From Bradyrhizobium sp. 4 (GTDB lineage Bacteria > Pseudomonadota > Alphaproteobacteria > Rhizobiales > Xanthobacteraceae): a stretch of 64,000 nt of DNA. The translations under genes were made by a program, and so were the position numbers. The stretch spans positions 496,001 to 560,000 of the forward strand of contig NZ_CP064686.1 of the NCBI RefSeq assembly GCF_023100905.1, written 5' to 3'. Below are positions 54,000-62,504 of this stretch, piece after piece (position 1 is the first letter of the stretch; every line of letters starts with the position of its first letter). Under the pieces are notes generated by a model that was given only the letters and a program-made list of their open reading frames with translations, did no database searches and was not told where the DNA came from.

Positions 54000-54085
54000 C
54001 GTCATTGCGAGCGTAGCGAAGCACTCGAGAATTGCTTCCGCGGCGGCAGTCTGGGTTGCTTCGTCGTTTCGCCCTCGCAATGACG
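54000..54085. repeat. Family A palindrome, diverged copy
   Basis: CGTCATTGCGAG at 54000-54011 is mirrored by CTCGCAATGACG at 54074-54085; inside, GCGAAGCA and GGTTGCTTCG pair imperfectly. It lies between the convergent PAN-protein and nucleotidyltransferase genes. Confidence 0.75.
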
Positions 54086-54105
54086 AGGAGGGTGAAGCGG
54101 ACATC

Positions 54106-54672
54106 TCACTCGGCCGCGATCACCGTGATCTCGGGCCACAGCGTCTTCCAGCGTGCCGCCTTCGCCACGTAATTGGCCGCGGAAAAATTCGGCGCCCGAT
54201 TGGGTCGCACGATCAGCTTCGCCACGTCGTCGAACCCGTGCGGCGCGTAGACGTCGAAATCCCCACCGGCAGGGCGAATGCCCAATTGCGTATTCTCCGT
54301 GAGGAAGCGGTCGATACCGTCGGTTGCGCGCATCAAGGGCGGATAGGGCAGACCGTGCTTGCCGGGATACCAAAGATGCACCCGCGCCTGGTTGCGGATT
54401 TCGACCTTGGGACTGAGATGCGCGAGCTGCGCGTGCAGCTTGCGGATCACCGCATCTTCCGCCTCCCATGAGGTGTCGGAATCGAAATAGAACACGTCGT
54501 AATCGGCGATGCCGTGATCGATCGGGCGGCCCGTGAGCACGTTCCACACCGTCTGCACCAGGCAGCCCGCGACGAGCCACGCATCCGGCAGCGCGAGGCG
54601 ATGGAGTTCATCGAGGATCGCTGCGTTGAACGGATTTCGCAGGGCGAGACCCAGAAATTCGTCGCGGGTCAT
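54106..54672 (-). CDS. Nucleotidyltransferase family protein (NTP_transf_6-like)
   Basis: A 188-aa protein. Residues DAWLVAGCLVQTVWNVLTGR are followed by the metal-binding DYDVFYFDSDTSWEAED, where DxD Asp residues fit the nucleotidyltransferase catalytic pair, then KVEIRNQARVHLWYPGKHG and a C-terminal FDVYAPHGFDDVAKLIVRPN. This is the PF06042/COG3575 pattern. Substrate unknown. Cytoplasmic; it stands 54 bases downstream of lepB on the same strand, possibly in its transcript. Confidence 0.83.
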   Translation of the reverse strand: MTRDEFLGLALRNPFNAAILDELHRLALPDAWLVAGCLVQTVWNVLTGRPIDHGIADYDVFYFDSDTSWEAEDAVIRKLHAQLAHLSPKVEIRNQARVHLWYPGKHGLPYPPLMRATDGIDRFLTENTQLGIRPAGGDFDVYAPHGFDDVAKLIVRPNRAPNFSAANYVAKAARWKTLWPEITVIAAE

Positions 54673-54726
54673 TACTGTTGCGCTCCCTCTCCTGCGTGCA
54701 GGAGAGGAGTGAAGACATTCTGGCCT

Positions 54727-55503
54727 TCAATGCACGGCGGTGAAAAACCGTGCCATGCGAAATCCGGACAGCCAGGTCCACACCGGCTGGCCCCGGATGC
54801 CGAGATCCCAGGATCCGAGCACGGCATCCGCGCGGCCGACCAGATTGTCGATAGGCAGCATGCCGACGCCGCCGGAGCGCAAGGGCACGCGGCTGTCGGC
54901 GGAGTTGTCGCGGTTGTCGCCGAGCACGAAGAGATGGCCGGCCGGCACCGTCACTTCCTGCGTATTGTCGAGCGGACCGTTGTCGCGCATCTTGAAGATC
55001 AGATGCGAGACGCCGTTCGGCAGTGTCTCGACATAGCGATAGGCGGGTTCGCTGCCGCCATTGTCGTCCTCGGCGGCGCCAACGCCGTCCGGCTTCAGCT
55101 CGGCGGGGCGGTCGTTGACGAAGAGCTGGCCCTGGCGCAGCTGGATGCGGTCGCCGGGCAGGCCCACGACGCGCTTGACCCAGGCCTGCGAGCGGTCGCC
55201 GGGCCAGCGGAAGACCACGACGTCGCCCTGTTTCGGCGTCTCCGCGAACACGCGGCCGCTCTCGGGCAGGTTGATCTGGATAGGCAGCGACGAGGTGCCG
55301 TAGCCGTAGGGAAATTTCGAGGCGATCAAGGCGTCGCCGATCAACAGTGTCGGCTCCATCGACCCCGACGGCACGTAGAACGGCTCGGCCAGCGCACCCT
55401 TGGCGATGAACACCGCCGCGACGATGCCTGCGAGCTGCACGAGCTGGCCGCCCCAGCCGCTGCTCTTCCGCTTGGTGGGGACAGTTATCTTCTCGACACT
55501 CAT
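54727..55503 (-). CDS. lepB: Signal peptidase I
   Basis: A 258-aa membrane protease that removes Sec signal peptides. One N-terminal transmembrane helix (about residues 21-38) precedes the catalytic Ser48 in VPSGSMEPTLLIGD; the general base Lys110 is in WVKRVVGLPGDRI, followed by LFVNDRPAELKPDG and the C-terminal VLGDNRDNSADSR box. All type I motifs are intact. The ATG at 55503 overlaps the tldD stop by 4 bases, an unexpected partner because tldD is a cytosolic protease gene. Confidence 0.93.
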   Translation of the reverse strand: MSVEKITVPTKRKSSGWGGQLVQLAGIVAAVFIAKGALAEPFYVPSGSMEPTLLIGDALIASKFPYGYGTSSLPIQINLPESGRVFAETPKQGDVVVFRWPGDRSQAWVKRVVGLPGDRIQLRQGQLFVNDRPAELKPDGVGAAEDDNGGSEPAYRYVETLPNGVSHLIFKMRDNGPLDNTQEVTVPAGHLFVLGDNRDNSADSRVPLRSGGVGMLPIDNLVGRADAVLGSWDLGIRGQPVWTWLSGFRMARFFTAVH

Positions 55504-56927
55504 CCGCCTGTTCCACCCACCGTAATGCGTTCCATCAACAGCGACGGCTGGCCGACGCCGACCGGCACGCCCTGACCGTTCTTGCCGCAGGTGCCGATGC
55601 CGGTATCGAGCGCGAGGTCGTTGCCGATCATGCGGATGCGATGCAGGTCGGTCGGCCCGTTGCCGATCAGCATGGCGCCCTTCAGGGGCGCACCGATCTT
55701 GCCGTTCTCGATCTTGTAGGCCTCGGTGCACTGAAACACGTATTTGCCCGAGGTGATGTCGACCTGGCCGCCGCCGAAATTCGCGGCGAAGACGCCGTTC
55801 TTCACCGAGGCGAGGATCTCGGCCGGATCACGGTCGCCCGCGAGCATGTAGGTGTTGGTCATGCGCGGCATCGGCACATGGGCATAGCCCTGGCGGCGGC
55901 CGTTGCCGGTCGGTTTCATGTTCATCAGGCGCGCGTTCTGACGGTCCTGCATGTAGCCGACCAGGACGCCGTCCTCGATCAGCACGGTGCGGTTGGTCGG
56001 CGTGCCCTCGTCGTCGATCGACAGCGAGCCGCGGCGCGAGGCAATGGTGCCGTCGTCGACCACGGTGACGCCCTTGGCCGCGACCTGCTGACCCATCAGG
56101 CCGGCAAACGCAGACGTCTTCTTGCGGTTGAAGTCACCTTCGAGGCCATGGCCGACCGCCTCATGCAGCATTACGCCGGGCCAGCCGGCCCCGAGCACGA
56201 CGTCCATCTCGCCGGCGGGGGCGGGAACCGATTCCAGATTGACCAGGGCCTCGCGCAGCGCGCCATCGGCGGCGTCGCGCCAATTCTTGCTTTCGATGAA
56301 TTCGGCGTAGCCGGCGCGGCCGCCATAGCCCTTGCTGCCGCTCTCCTGGCGGTCGCCCTGACCCGCGACGACGGAGACGTTGACCCGCACGAGCGGGCGG
56401 ATGTCGCGATAGCTCTCGCCGTCGGGCCGCAGGATCTCGACCACCTGCCAGGTCGCGCCAAGGCTGACGCTGACCTGCCGCACCCGCGGATCCTTGTCGC
56501 GCAGATAGGCGTCGATCTCGGCGAGCAGCTTGACCTTGGTCTCGAAGCCGGGGGCATCGAGCGGATTGTCGTCACTATAAAGCCGCACGTTGGTATGCGC
56601 TGGAGGCGCGGCGAAGCTGCCGGAATAACCACCGCGCACCGCCGCGACCGCGTCCGCAGCGCGAATCAGCGCCGGCAGCGACACGTCGGAGGAATGCGCA
56701 TAGCCGACGGCGTCGTCCTTGACGGCGCGCAGGCCAAAACCCTGCGAGGTGTCGTAGGTCGCCTGCTTCAGCCGTCCATTGTCGAACATCAGCGCTTCGG
56801 TCTGGCTGTATTCGAGGAACAATTCGCCGTCGTCGGCACCGGCAAGCCCGCGCGCGAGCTCGTTGCGAACCTGGTCGCGGTCGAGATTGGCGCGGTCGAG
56901 CAGGGAGGTTGTGGCAGGGTTGGTCAT
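55500..56927 (-). CDS. tldD: Metalloprotease TldD
   Basis: A 475-aa member of the TldD/PmbA (modulator of DNA gyrase) protease pair. The zinc motif HEAVGHGLEGD is near residue 250, together with DDGTIASRRGSLSIDDEGTP and the C-terminal HRIRMIGNDLALDTGIGTCG. TldD acts with TldE on folded peptides such as microcin precursors. I chose the ATG at 56927 (MTNPATTS); ATGs at 56939 and 57002 are upstream alternatives without good sites. Coupled to lepB downstream by a 4-base overlap. Confidence 0.93.
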   Translation of the reverse strand: MTNPATTSLLDRANLDRDQVRNELARGLAGADDGELFLEYSQTEALMFDNGRLKQATYDTSQGFGLRAVKDDAVGYAHSSDVSLPALIRAADAVAAVRGGYSGSFAAPPAHTNVRLYSDDNPLDAPGFETKVKLLAEIDAYLRDKDPRVRQVSVSLGATWQVVEILRPDGESYRDIRPLVRVNVSVVAGQGDRQESGSKGYGGRAGYAEFIESKNWRDAADGALREALVNLESVPAPAGEMDVVLGAGWPGVMLHEAVGHGLEGDFNRKKTSAFAGLMGQQVAAKGVTVVDDGTIASRRGSLSIDDEGTPTNRTVLIEDGVLVGYMQDRQNARLMNMKPTGNGRRQGYAHVPMPRMTNTYMLAGDRDPAEILASVKNGVFAANFGGGQVDITSGKYVFQCTEAYKIENGKIGAPLKGAMLIGNGPTDLHRIRMIGNDLALDTGIGTCGKNGQGVPVGVGQPSLLMERITVGGTGG

Positions 56928-57045
56928 GCGTCCGTCCATTATCGGGGGATGTGAGGCAAGATAATGGTTTCCCGGCAGTTCCGCGAGGGCGCCAAGTCTC
57001 ACATTACGGAAACAATAGGATTCGCGGGCCTAACCGCCCTTCGCA

Positions 57046-57591
57046 CTACGGCAGCTTATCATATCCCTCGCCGAGCCCGTTCAGGCTGAGCGGGAAGCCG
57101 ATGCCTTCTTCCGGGGTCTCGAAGATGATGAAGGTCGCGGTCTTGGCGGTGCGGAGCTGGCCGAGCAGCTTGTCGTCCATGACGACCTCGGCGACGCAGC
57201 CATTGGGCAGGCAGCGGACAAAGCCGGCACGGCCGACATCCTGGTTGTCGAGCTTGAGGCCGAGGCCGGAGGGCAGGAGAACGCCGAGGGGGGCGACCAC
57301 CCGCATCAGGCGGCTCTTCTGGTCGGCGGTCTTGAGAACGATCACGGTCAGGCCGGCGTTGGAGCGGTCTTCGGCCACCACGCTCTGGATCAGGGCGCAT
57401 TGCTCGGACTGGGCGCCCGGCGGGGTGTCGCAGCGGATCTGCCAGTCGCCATGGACGGAGCGCACCGCGCCCTGCGCATGGGCGAGGCCCGGAAGCGCCA
57501 GGACGACGACCGCCGCCAGCAGGGCAATCAGCATCGTGAGGCTGCCAGCCCGGCTTTTAGCTCGCCTTGCCATGGATCTCGAAAACCCCAT
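57046..57591 (-). CDS. Invasion-associated locus B (IalB) family protein
   Basis: A 181-aa secreted protein with a hydrophobic signal (LTMLIALLAAVVVLALPGLA) cleaved near LAHAQG. The mature part has VHGDWQIRCDTPPGAQSEQC, then VGRAGFVRCLPNGCVAEVVM, with four cysteines in the IalB pattern. IalB proteins are widespread periplasmic proteins in Rhizobiales, named after a Bartonella invasion factor; no virulence role is implied here. The ATG at 57591 is supported by GAGGGA. Same strand as tldD, divergent from coxB. Confidence 0.85.
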   Translation of the reverse strand: MGFSRSMARRAKSRAGSLTMLIALLAAVVVLALPGLAHAQGAVRSVHGDWQIRCDTPPGAQSEQCALIQSVVAEDRSNAGLTVIVLKTADQKSRLMRVVAPLGVLLPSGLGLKLDNQDVGRAGFVRCLPNGCVAEVVMDDKLLGQLRTAKTATFIIFETPEEGIGFPLSLNGLGEGYDKLP

Positions 57592-58039
57592 CGGGTCGGT
57601 CCCTCTGCTCGCCTGGGTCGCTCGCGCCGGGCGGACTGATACGGGAATGACGGCGTCTTGAAGGCGATTCGCAAGCAAATTCCACGCCGCCACGGCCGCC
57701 GTCGCCCGCACGAATCAGGTTCCTGTGCGGCTGTCTGCCAGTGCCTACCGCGGGCAATTCCGCTGTCAAGCCGCAGCATCCCGGGAAATGGTAATTTTGT
57801 CTGATGTTACTAGGAAATATCTTGCGGGTGATGGCTGACAGACGAGGCTCAAGACTGCATTGCGATAGATCAAGAATTATGGTTTGAGAGGCTTGATTTC
57901 GGCGTTCTAGCGATCTGGCCCCGATTCCTCTTAGAGGTATTCTTGCGCGGCGGTTTGTCAGACGGGGGGATCGAATAAAGCGTTTCCCGAAAATAGGGGA
58001 ATGCACTTGGGGTGATTTCGTTAGGGGAGCGCGAACGGC
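57592..58039. other. Divergent regulatory region between ialB and coxB (448 bp)
   Basis: No credible coding frame. The middle is AT-richer than its surroundings and should hold the divergent promoters. It contains one good FixK/FNR-type box (57860-57873). AGGGGAG lies near the coxB start. Confidence 0.6.
57860..57873. promoter_or_regulatory. Candidate FixK2/FNR-type box upstream of coxB
   Basis: TTGC-GATAGA-TCAA fits the rhizobial FixK2 consensus TTG(A/C)-N6-(T/G)CAA exactly. It is centred about 174 bases before the coxB start and about 275 before ialB. Such boxes mediate oxygen-linked control through the FixLJ-FixK cascade. Single site; chance occurrence is possible. Confidence 0.4.
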
Positions 58040-58879
58040 ATGAAGATGTCGATGGGCCCGGTGGGCCGGCACTTGCTGGGATTGGCCGTGGCGGGTCTGA
58101 CGCTGGCGACGGGCGGCGCGGCATTTGCCGAGCTCGGGCAACCGGCTGCGTGGGAGTGGACTCTTCAGCAGTCCGCGTCCCCGGTGATGGACAACATCGT
58201 CTGGTTCCACAATTTCCTATTCGTGCTGATCACGCTGATCACGCTGTTCGTTCTGGCGCTGCTCGTGATCGTGGTCGTGAAGTTCAACGCGAGAGCCAAT
58301 CCTGTGCCGTCGCGGACCACGCACAACACGCTGATCGAGGTGGCGTGGACGCTCGTTCCGGTGCTGATTCTGGTCGGTATCTCGGTGCCGTCGTTCCGCC
58401 TCCTGTTCCTCGAGCTCGACGTGCCGAAAGCGGATCTGACCATCAAGGCGACCGGCAAGCAGTGGTACTGGTCCTACGCCTATCCGGATAACGGCAAGTT
58501 CGAGTTCGACTCGCTGATGGCCCAGGACAAGCAGCCCCGTCTGCTCGGCGTCGACAACGAGATGGTGGTGCCCGTCAACAAGGTGGTCCGGGTTCAGGTC
58601 ACCGGCGCCGACGTGATTCATGCCTTTGCGCTGCCGGCCTTTGGCGTCAAGATCGACGCCATTCCGGGCCGGCTCAACGAGACCTGGTTCAAGGCCACCA
58701 AGACCGGCATGTTCTACGGCCAGTGCTCGGAATTGTGCGGCAAGGACCACGCCTTCATGCCGATCGCTATCCGCGTGGTGAGCGACCAGGAGTTCGCCTC
58801 CTGGGTCGAGACCGCGAAGAAGAAATACGCGAGCGGCGGCACCAGCACCTACGCCTCCACGGCCGGCCCGACGCAGTAA
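58040..58879 (+). CDS. coxB: Cytochrome c oxidase subunit II (aa3 type)
   Basis: A 279-aa membrane-bound subunit that takes electrons from cytochrome c. A signal peptide (cleavage near AAFAEL) is followed by two transmembrane helices (about residues 55-80 and 95-117) and a periplasmic cupredoxin domain with the aromatic patch KQWYWSYAYPD. CuA ligands are all present: His in VIHAFALPAFG and CSELCGKDHAFMP with two Cys, Glu, His and Met. First gene of the oxidase operon; coxA follows after 88 bases. Confidence 0.96.
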   Translation: MKMSMGPVGRHLLGLAVAGLTLATGGAAFAELGQPAAWEWTLQQSASPVMDNIVWFHNFLFVLITLITLFVLALLVIVVVKFNARANPVPSRTTHNTLIEVAWTLVPVLILVGISVPSFRLLFLELDVPKADLTIKATGKQWYWSYAYPDNGKFEFDSLMAQDKQPRLLGVDNEMVVPVNKVVRVQVTGADVIHAFALPAFGVKIDAIPGRLNETWFKATKTGMFYGQCSELCGKDHAFMPIAIRVVSDQEFASWVETAKKKYASGGTSTYASTAGPTQ

Positions 58880-58967
58880 GCGCCGGGCGAAGGGTTCGAG
58901 GAAACTGAAAGCGACATAAGGCGAGACCTCCAGAGGTCCGATCGGGACGCAAGGCAGGATTTAGAAA

Positions 58968-60593
58968 ATGGCAACGAGCGCAGCGGCACACGGCGATCAC
59001 GCGCAAGACCACGGACATGACGAGCACGCCCATCCGACCGGATGGCGGCGCTACGTCTATTCGACCAACCACAAGGACATCGGCACGATGTACCTGATCT
59101 TCGCGGTCATCGCCGGCGTCATCGGCGCCGCGATGTCGATCGCGATCCGTGCCGAGCTGATGTATCCGGGCGTGCAGATCTTCCACGAGACGCACACCTA
59201 CAATGTGTTCGTGACCTCCCATGGTCTGATCATGATCTTCTTCATGGTCATGCCTGCGATGATCGGCGGCTTCGGCAACTGGTTCGTGCCGCTGATGATC
59301 GGCGCGCCCGACATGGCGTTCCCGCGCATGAACAACATCTCGTTCTGGCTGCTGCCGGCGTCGTTCGCGCTCCTGCTGATGTCGACCTTCGTCGAGGGCG
59401 AGCCGGGCGCCAACGGCGTCGGCGCCGGCTGGACCATGTACGCGCCGCTGTCGAGCTCGGGCCATCCGGGCCCGGCCGTCGACTTCGCGATCCTGTCGCT
59501 GCATCTGGCGGGCGCCTCGTCGATCCTCGGCGCTATCAACTTCATCACCACCATCTTCAACATGCGCGCGCCGGGCATGACCCTGCACAAGATGCCGCTG
59601 TTCGTGTGGTCGATCCTGGTGACGGTGTTCCTGCTGCTGTTGTCGCTGCCGGTGCTCGCCGGTGCGATCACGATGCTGCTCACTGACCGCAATTTCGGCA
59701 CGACGTTCTTCAACCCCGAAGGCGGCGGCGATCCCGTGCTGTTCCAGCATCTGTTCTGGTTCTTCGGTCACCCCGAAGTGTACATCCTGATCCTGCCCGC
59801 CTTCGGCATGGTCAGCCAGATCGTCTCGACCTTCTCGCGCAAGCCCGTGTTCGGCTATCTCGGCATGGCCTACGCCATGGTCGCGATCGGCGGCATCGGC
59901 TTCGTGGTGTGGGCGCACCACATGTACACGGTCGGCATGTCCTCGGCGACGCAGGCCTATTTCGTCGCCGCCACGATGGTCATCGCGGTCCCGACCGGCG
60001 TGAAGATCTTCTCGTGGATCGCCACGATGTGGGGCGGCTCGATCGAGTTCCGCGCGCCGATGATCTGGGCGGTGGGGTTCATCTTCCTGTTCACCGTCGG
60101 CGGCGTCACTGGCGTGGTGCTGGCGAATGCCGGCGTCGACCGCGTGCTGCAGGAGACCTACTACGTCGTCGCCCACTTCCACTACGTGCTCTCCCTCGGC
60201 GCGGTGTTCGGAATCTTCGCCGGCTGGTACTACTGGTTCCCGAAGATGTCGGGCTATATGTACAATGAAGGGCTCGCCAAGGCGCACTTCTGGGTCACCT
60301 TCATCGGCGTGAACCTGGTGTTCTTCCCGCAGCACTTCCTCGGTCTGTCGGGCATGCCGCGGCGCTATGTCGATTATCCCGACGCGTTCGCTGGCTGGAA
60401 CCTGGTCTCGTCGGTCGGCTCCTACATCTCCGGCTTCGGCGTGTTGATCTTCCTCTATTGCGTGATCGACGCCTTCGCGAAGAAGGTGCCGGCTGGCGAC
60501 AATCCGTGGGGTGCAGGTGCGACCACGCTGGAGTGGACGCTGCCCTCGCCGCCGCCCTTCCACCAGTTCGAAGTGCTGCCCCGCGTGCAGTAA
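58968..60593 (+). CDS. coxA: Cytochrome c oxidase subunit I (aa3 type)
   Basis: A 541-aa, 12-helix catalytic subunit that reduces O2 at the heme a3-CuB site. Visible hallmarks are the heme ligand His in TSHGLIMIFFMVMP, the CuB His and cross-linked Tyr in FFGHPEVYILILP, the CuB HH pair in VWAHHMYTVG, and the late heme ligands in VVAHFHYVLSLG. An N-terminal His/Asp-rich tail (AAHGDHAQDHGHDEHAHPTG) is notable. It needs Sco and CtaG for copper and CtaB for heme, all encoded in the window. Confidence 0.97.
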   Translation: MATSAAAHGDHAQDHGHDEHAHPTGWRRYVYSTNHKDIGTMYLIFAVIAGVIGAAMSIAIRAELMYPGVQIFHETHTYNVFVTSHGLIMIFFMVMPAMIGGFGNWFVPLMIGAPDMAFPRMNNISFWLLPASFALLLMSTFVEGEPGANGVGAGWTMYAPLSSSGHPGPAVDFAILSLHLAGASSILGAINFITTIFNMRAPGMTLHKMPLFVWSILVTVFLLLLSLPVLAGAITMLLTDRNFGTTFFNPEGGGDPVLFQHLFWFFGHPEVYILILPAFGMVSQIVSTFSRKPVFGYLGMAYAMVAIGGIGFVVWAHHMYTVGMSSATQAYFVAATMVIAVPTGVKIFSWIATMWGGSIEFRAPMIWAVGFIFLFTVGGVTGVVLANAGVDRVLQETYYVVAHFHYVLSLGAVFGIFAGWYYWFPKMSGYMYNEGLAKAHFWVTFIGVNLVFFPQHFLGLSGMPRRYVDYPDAFAGWNLVSSVGSYISGFGVLIFLYCVIDAFAKKVPAGDNPWGAGATTLEWTLPSPPPFHQFEVLPRVQ

Positions 60594-60603
60594 GCCAACG
60601 CTC

Positions 60604-60626
60604 GCGGCGCCCGTGACGGGCGCCGC
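60604..60626 (+). other. Strong hairpin between coxA and ctaB
   Basis: GCGGCGCCCG and its exact inverse flank the loop TGA, 11 bases after the coxA stop. There is no T-run, so it may act as a stability or processing element, or a leaky terminator, keeping coxBA mRNA more abundant than the assembly genes. Confidence 0.5.
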
Positions 60627-60653
60627 GGCTCGACAAAGAAGCGAGTCAATCTA

Positions 60654-61598
60654 GTGTCCGTCCTCGACCACAATGCCGTCGACATCAATCCCCGCATCTC
60701 CGAAGCGGAGGTTGGCGATTACATCGCGCTCCTGAAGCCGCGGGTAATGTCGCTGGTGATCTTCACCGCGCTGGTCGGAATGGCGATGGCGCCCGGGCAT
60801 TTCCACCCGGTGCTGGCCTTCACCTCGCTGCTCTGCATCGCCGTCGGCGCCGGCGCGTCCGGGGCGCTCAACATGGCGCTGGAAGGCGACATCGACGCCA
60901 AGATGTCGCGCACGGCGAACCGGCCGATTCCGCGCGGCCGCATCACCCGTCCCGAGGCGATGACCTTCGGCATGACGCTCGCCTTCTTCTCGGTGATGAC
61001 GCTCGGCATCCTCGTCAACTGGATCGCGGGCGCGCTGCTCGCCTTCACCATCTTCTTCTACGTCGTGATCTACACGATCGGCCTGAAGCGCTGGACCGCG
61101 CAGAACATCGTGATCGGCGGTGCCGCGGGCGCGCTGCCGCCGGTGGTGGCCTGGGCCGCGGTCACAGGCACGGTCGACGTCGAGCCTCTGCTGCTGTTCG
61201 CCATCATCTTCTTCTGGACCCCGCCGCACTTCTGGGCGCTGGCGCTGTTCCGCTCCGACGACTACGCGCGCGCCGGCATTCCGATGCTGCCCAACGTCGC
61301 CGGTCCCGACGCGACGCGGCTTCAGATCCTGCTCTATACCATCGTGCTGATCGCAGTCGCGGCTGCGCCCTGGGCGCTCGGCTATTTCGACGCCATCTAC
61401 GGCATCGTCTCGCTGATCCTCGGCGCCGGCATGCTGGCGTTCGCCATCAATGTCTATGTGCGTCGCGAGCGCAGCCAATCGCTGCGGGCGACCCGCAAGC
61501 TGTTCGCGTTCTCCATCCTTTATCTGTTTGCGCTGTTTGCGACCTTGCTGGCCGAGGTCGTGTTCCGGGCGCTTGCGCCGATGGTAGGGGGCGCATGA
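60654..61598 (+). CDS. ctaB: Protoheme IX farnesyltransferase (heme O synthase)
   Basis: A 314-aa inner-membrane prenyltransferase that adds farnesyl to heme b, giving heme O, the precursor of heme a. The catalytic region DIDAKMSRTANRPIPRGRI is near residue 82, and the second Asp-bearing loop SDDYARAGIPMLPNVAGPDA near 200; about nine hydrophobic helices. It starts at GTG. Its stop overlaps the next small gene by 4 bases (ATGA). Also called cyoE. Confidence 0.95.
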   Translation: MSVLDHNAVDINPRISEAEVGDYIALLKPRVMSLVIFTALVGMAMAPGHFHPVLAFTSLLCIAVGAGASGALNMALEGDIDAKMSRTANRPIPRGRITRPEAMTFGMTLAFFSVMTLGILVNWIAGALLAFTIFFYVVIYTIGLKRWTAQNIVIGGAAGALPPVVAWAAVTGTVDVEPLLLFAIIFFWTPPHFWALALFRSDDYARAGIPMLPNVAGPDATRLQILLYTIVLIAVAAAPWALGYFDAIYGIVSLILGAGMLAFAINVYVRRERSQSLRATRKLFAFSILYLFALFATLLAEVVFRALAPMVGGA

Positions 61599-61771
61599 TC
61601 GCAGGAATGGCCGACAAACCCGAGATAGATGGAATCGTCCTCACTGAGGCGCAGAAGAAGAGCCGTCGTCAGCGCTCGATCGCGATCGCGCTCGCGCTCG
61701 GCGTGCTCGTGGTGCTGTTCTTCGCCGTGACCATGGTCAAGGGGCCGGCCGTGCTCGTCCGGCCGATGTAG
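61595..61771 (+). CDS. Small membrane protein of the cox operon (58 aa)
   Basis: A 58-aa ORF, ATG overlapping the ctaB stop by 4 bases and ending 5 bases before ctaG. It has a charged N-terminus (ADKPEIDGIVLTEAQKKSRR) and one transmembrane helix (SIAIALALGVLVVLFFAVTM, about residues 30-49), then a short periplasmic tail. Tight packing on both sides argues it is real. Small proteins of this kind sit at this place in rhizobial cox operons and probably help assembly. A second start (ATG at 61607) is possible. Confidence 0.8.
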   Translation: MIAGMADKPEIDGIVLTEAQKKSRRQRSIAIALALGVLVVLFFAVTMVKGPAVLVRPM

Positions 61772-61776
61772 GAAAC

Positions 61777-62427
61777 ATGGATCAGAAGCCGACCATATCG
61801 CGGGATCAGAGCCGGACGGCCACCAAGGGCCGCAGGCCTGCCAAGGGGCTTGGCCGCGACGTGGTGGTCGCCTCGATCTGCGGCGGCGTGGTCGCGCTGA
61901 TGGTCGGCGCCTCCTACGCGGCGGTGCCGTTCTACAACTGGTTCTGCCGCGCCACCGGCTTCAACGGCACGACCCAGGTCGCGACCTCGGCGCCGGCCAG
62001 CGGCCCGATCGCACGGAAGATCGCGGTGCGTTTCGATTCCAACGTTGCGCCCGGCCTGCCCTGGAAGTTCGAACCGGAGCAGAGCGAGATCGAGGTCAAT
62101 ATCGGCCAGGTCGTGACCGTCTTCTACACGGTGACCAACCAGGCCGCGCGGACCACCGCAGGCCAGGCCGCCTACAATGTCGCGCCGCTGACGGTCGGAT
62201 CCTATTTCCAAAAGATCAACTGCTTCTGCTTCACCGAGCAGACCATGGCGCCCGGCGAGAAGCGCGAGATGCCGGTCGTGTTCTACGTCGACCCGTCGAT
62301 TGCCGACGACCACGAGAACGACGGTCTCAACACGATCACGCTGTCCTACACGTTCTATCCGGTGAAAGATCCGGTGGTGAAGCCGCTCGCGGCCAGCGAA
62401 GACGACAAACGCAAGGGAAATCTCTGA
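61777..62427 (+). CDS. ctaG: Cytochrome c oxidase assembly protein CtaG/Cox11
   Basis: A 216-aa copper chaperone that loads the CuB site of subunit I. A single transmembrane helix (VVVASICGGVVALMVGASYA) is followed by PFYNWFCRATGFNGTTQ, with a conserved Cys, and a periplasmic beta-sandwich containing the copper motif NCFCFTEQTMAPGEKREMPV. Complete length. It lies between the 58-aa protein and coxC in the canonical order. Confidence 0.95.
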   Translation: MDQKPTISRDQSRTATKGRRPAKGLGRDVVVASICGGVVALMVGASYAAVPFYNWFCRATGFNGTTQVATSAPASGPIARKIAVRFDSNVAPGLPWKFEPEQSEIEVNIGQVVTVFYTVTNQAARTTAGQAAYNVAPLTVGSYFQKINCFCFTEQTMAPGEKREMPVVFYVDPSIADDHENDGLNTITLSYTFYPVKDPVVKPLAASEDDKRKGNL

Positions 62428-62504
62428 TCTCCGGGCTCACGCGCCGGGGTTGGAATAAGGGGATAAGTGCCTGACAGGCACGGGATTGAGGAGCGAGACC
62501 GCAA

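Noticed and set aside
58767..60563. 598-codon minus-strand frame opposite coxA
   Set aside because: Highly biased His/Arg/Asp composition and complete overlap with coxA, whose motifs are intact.
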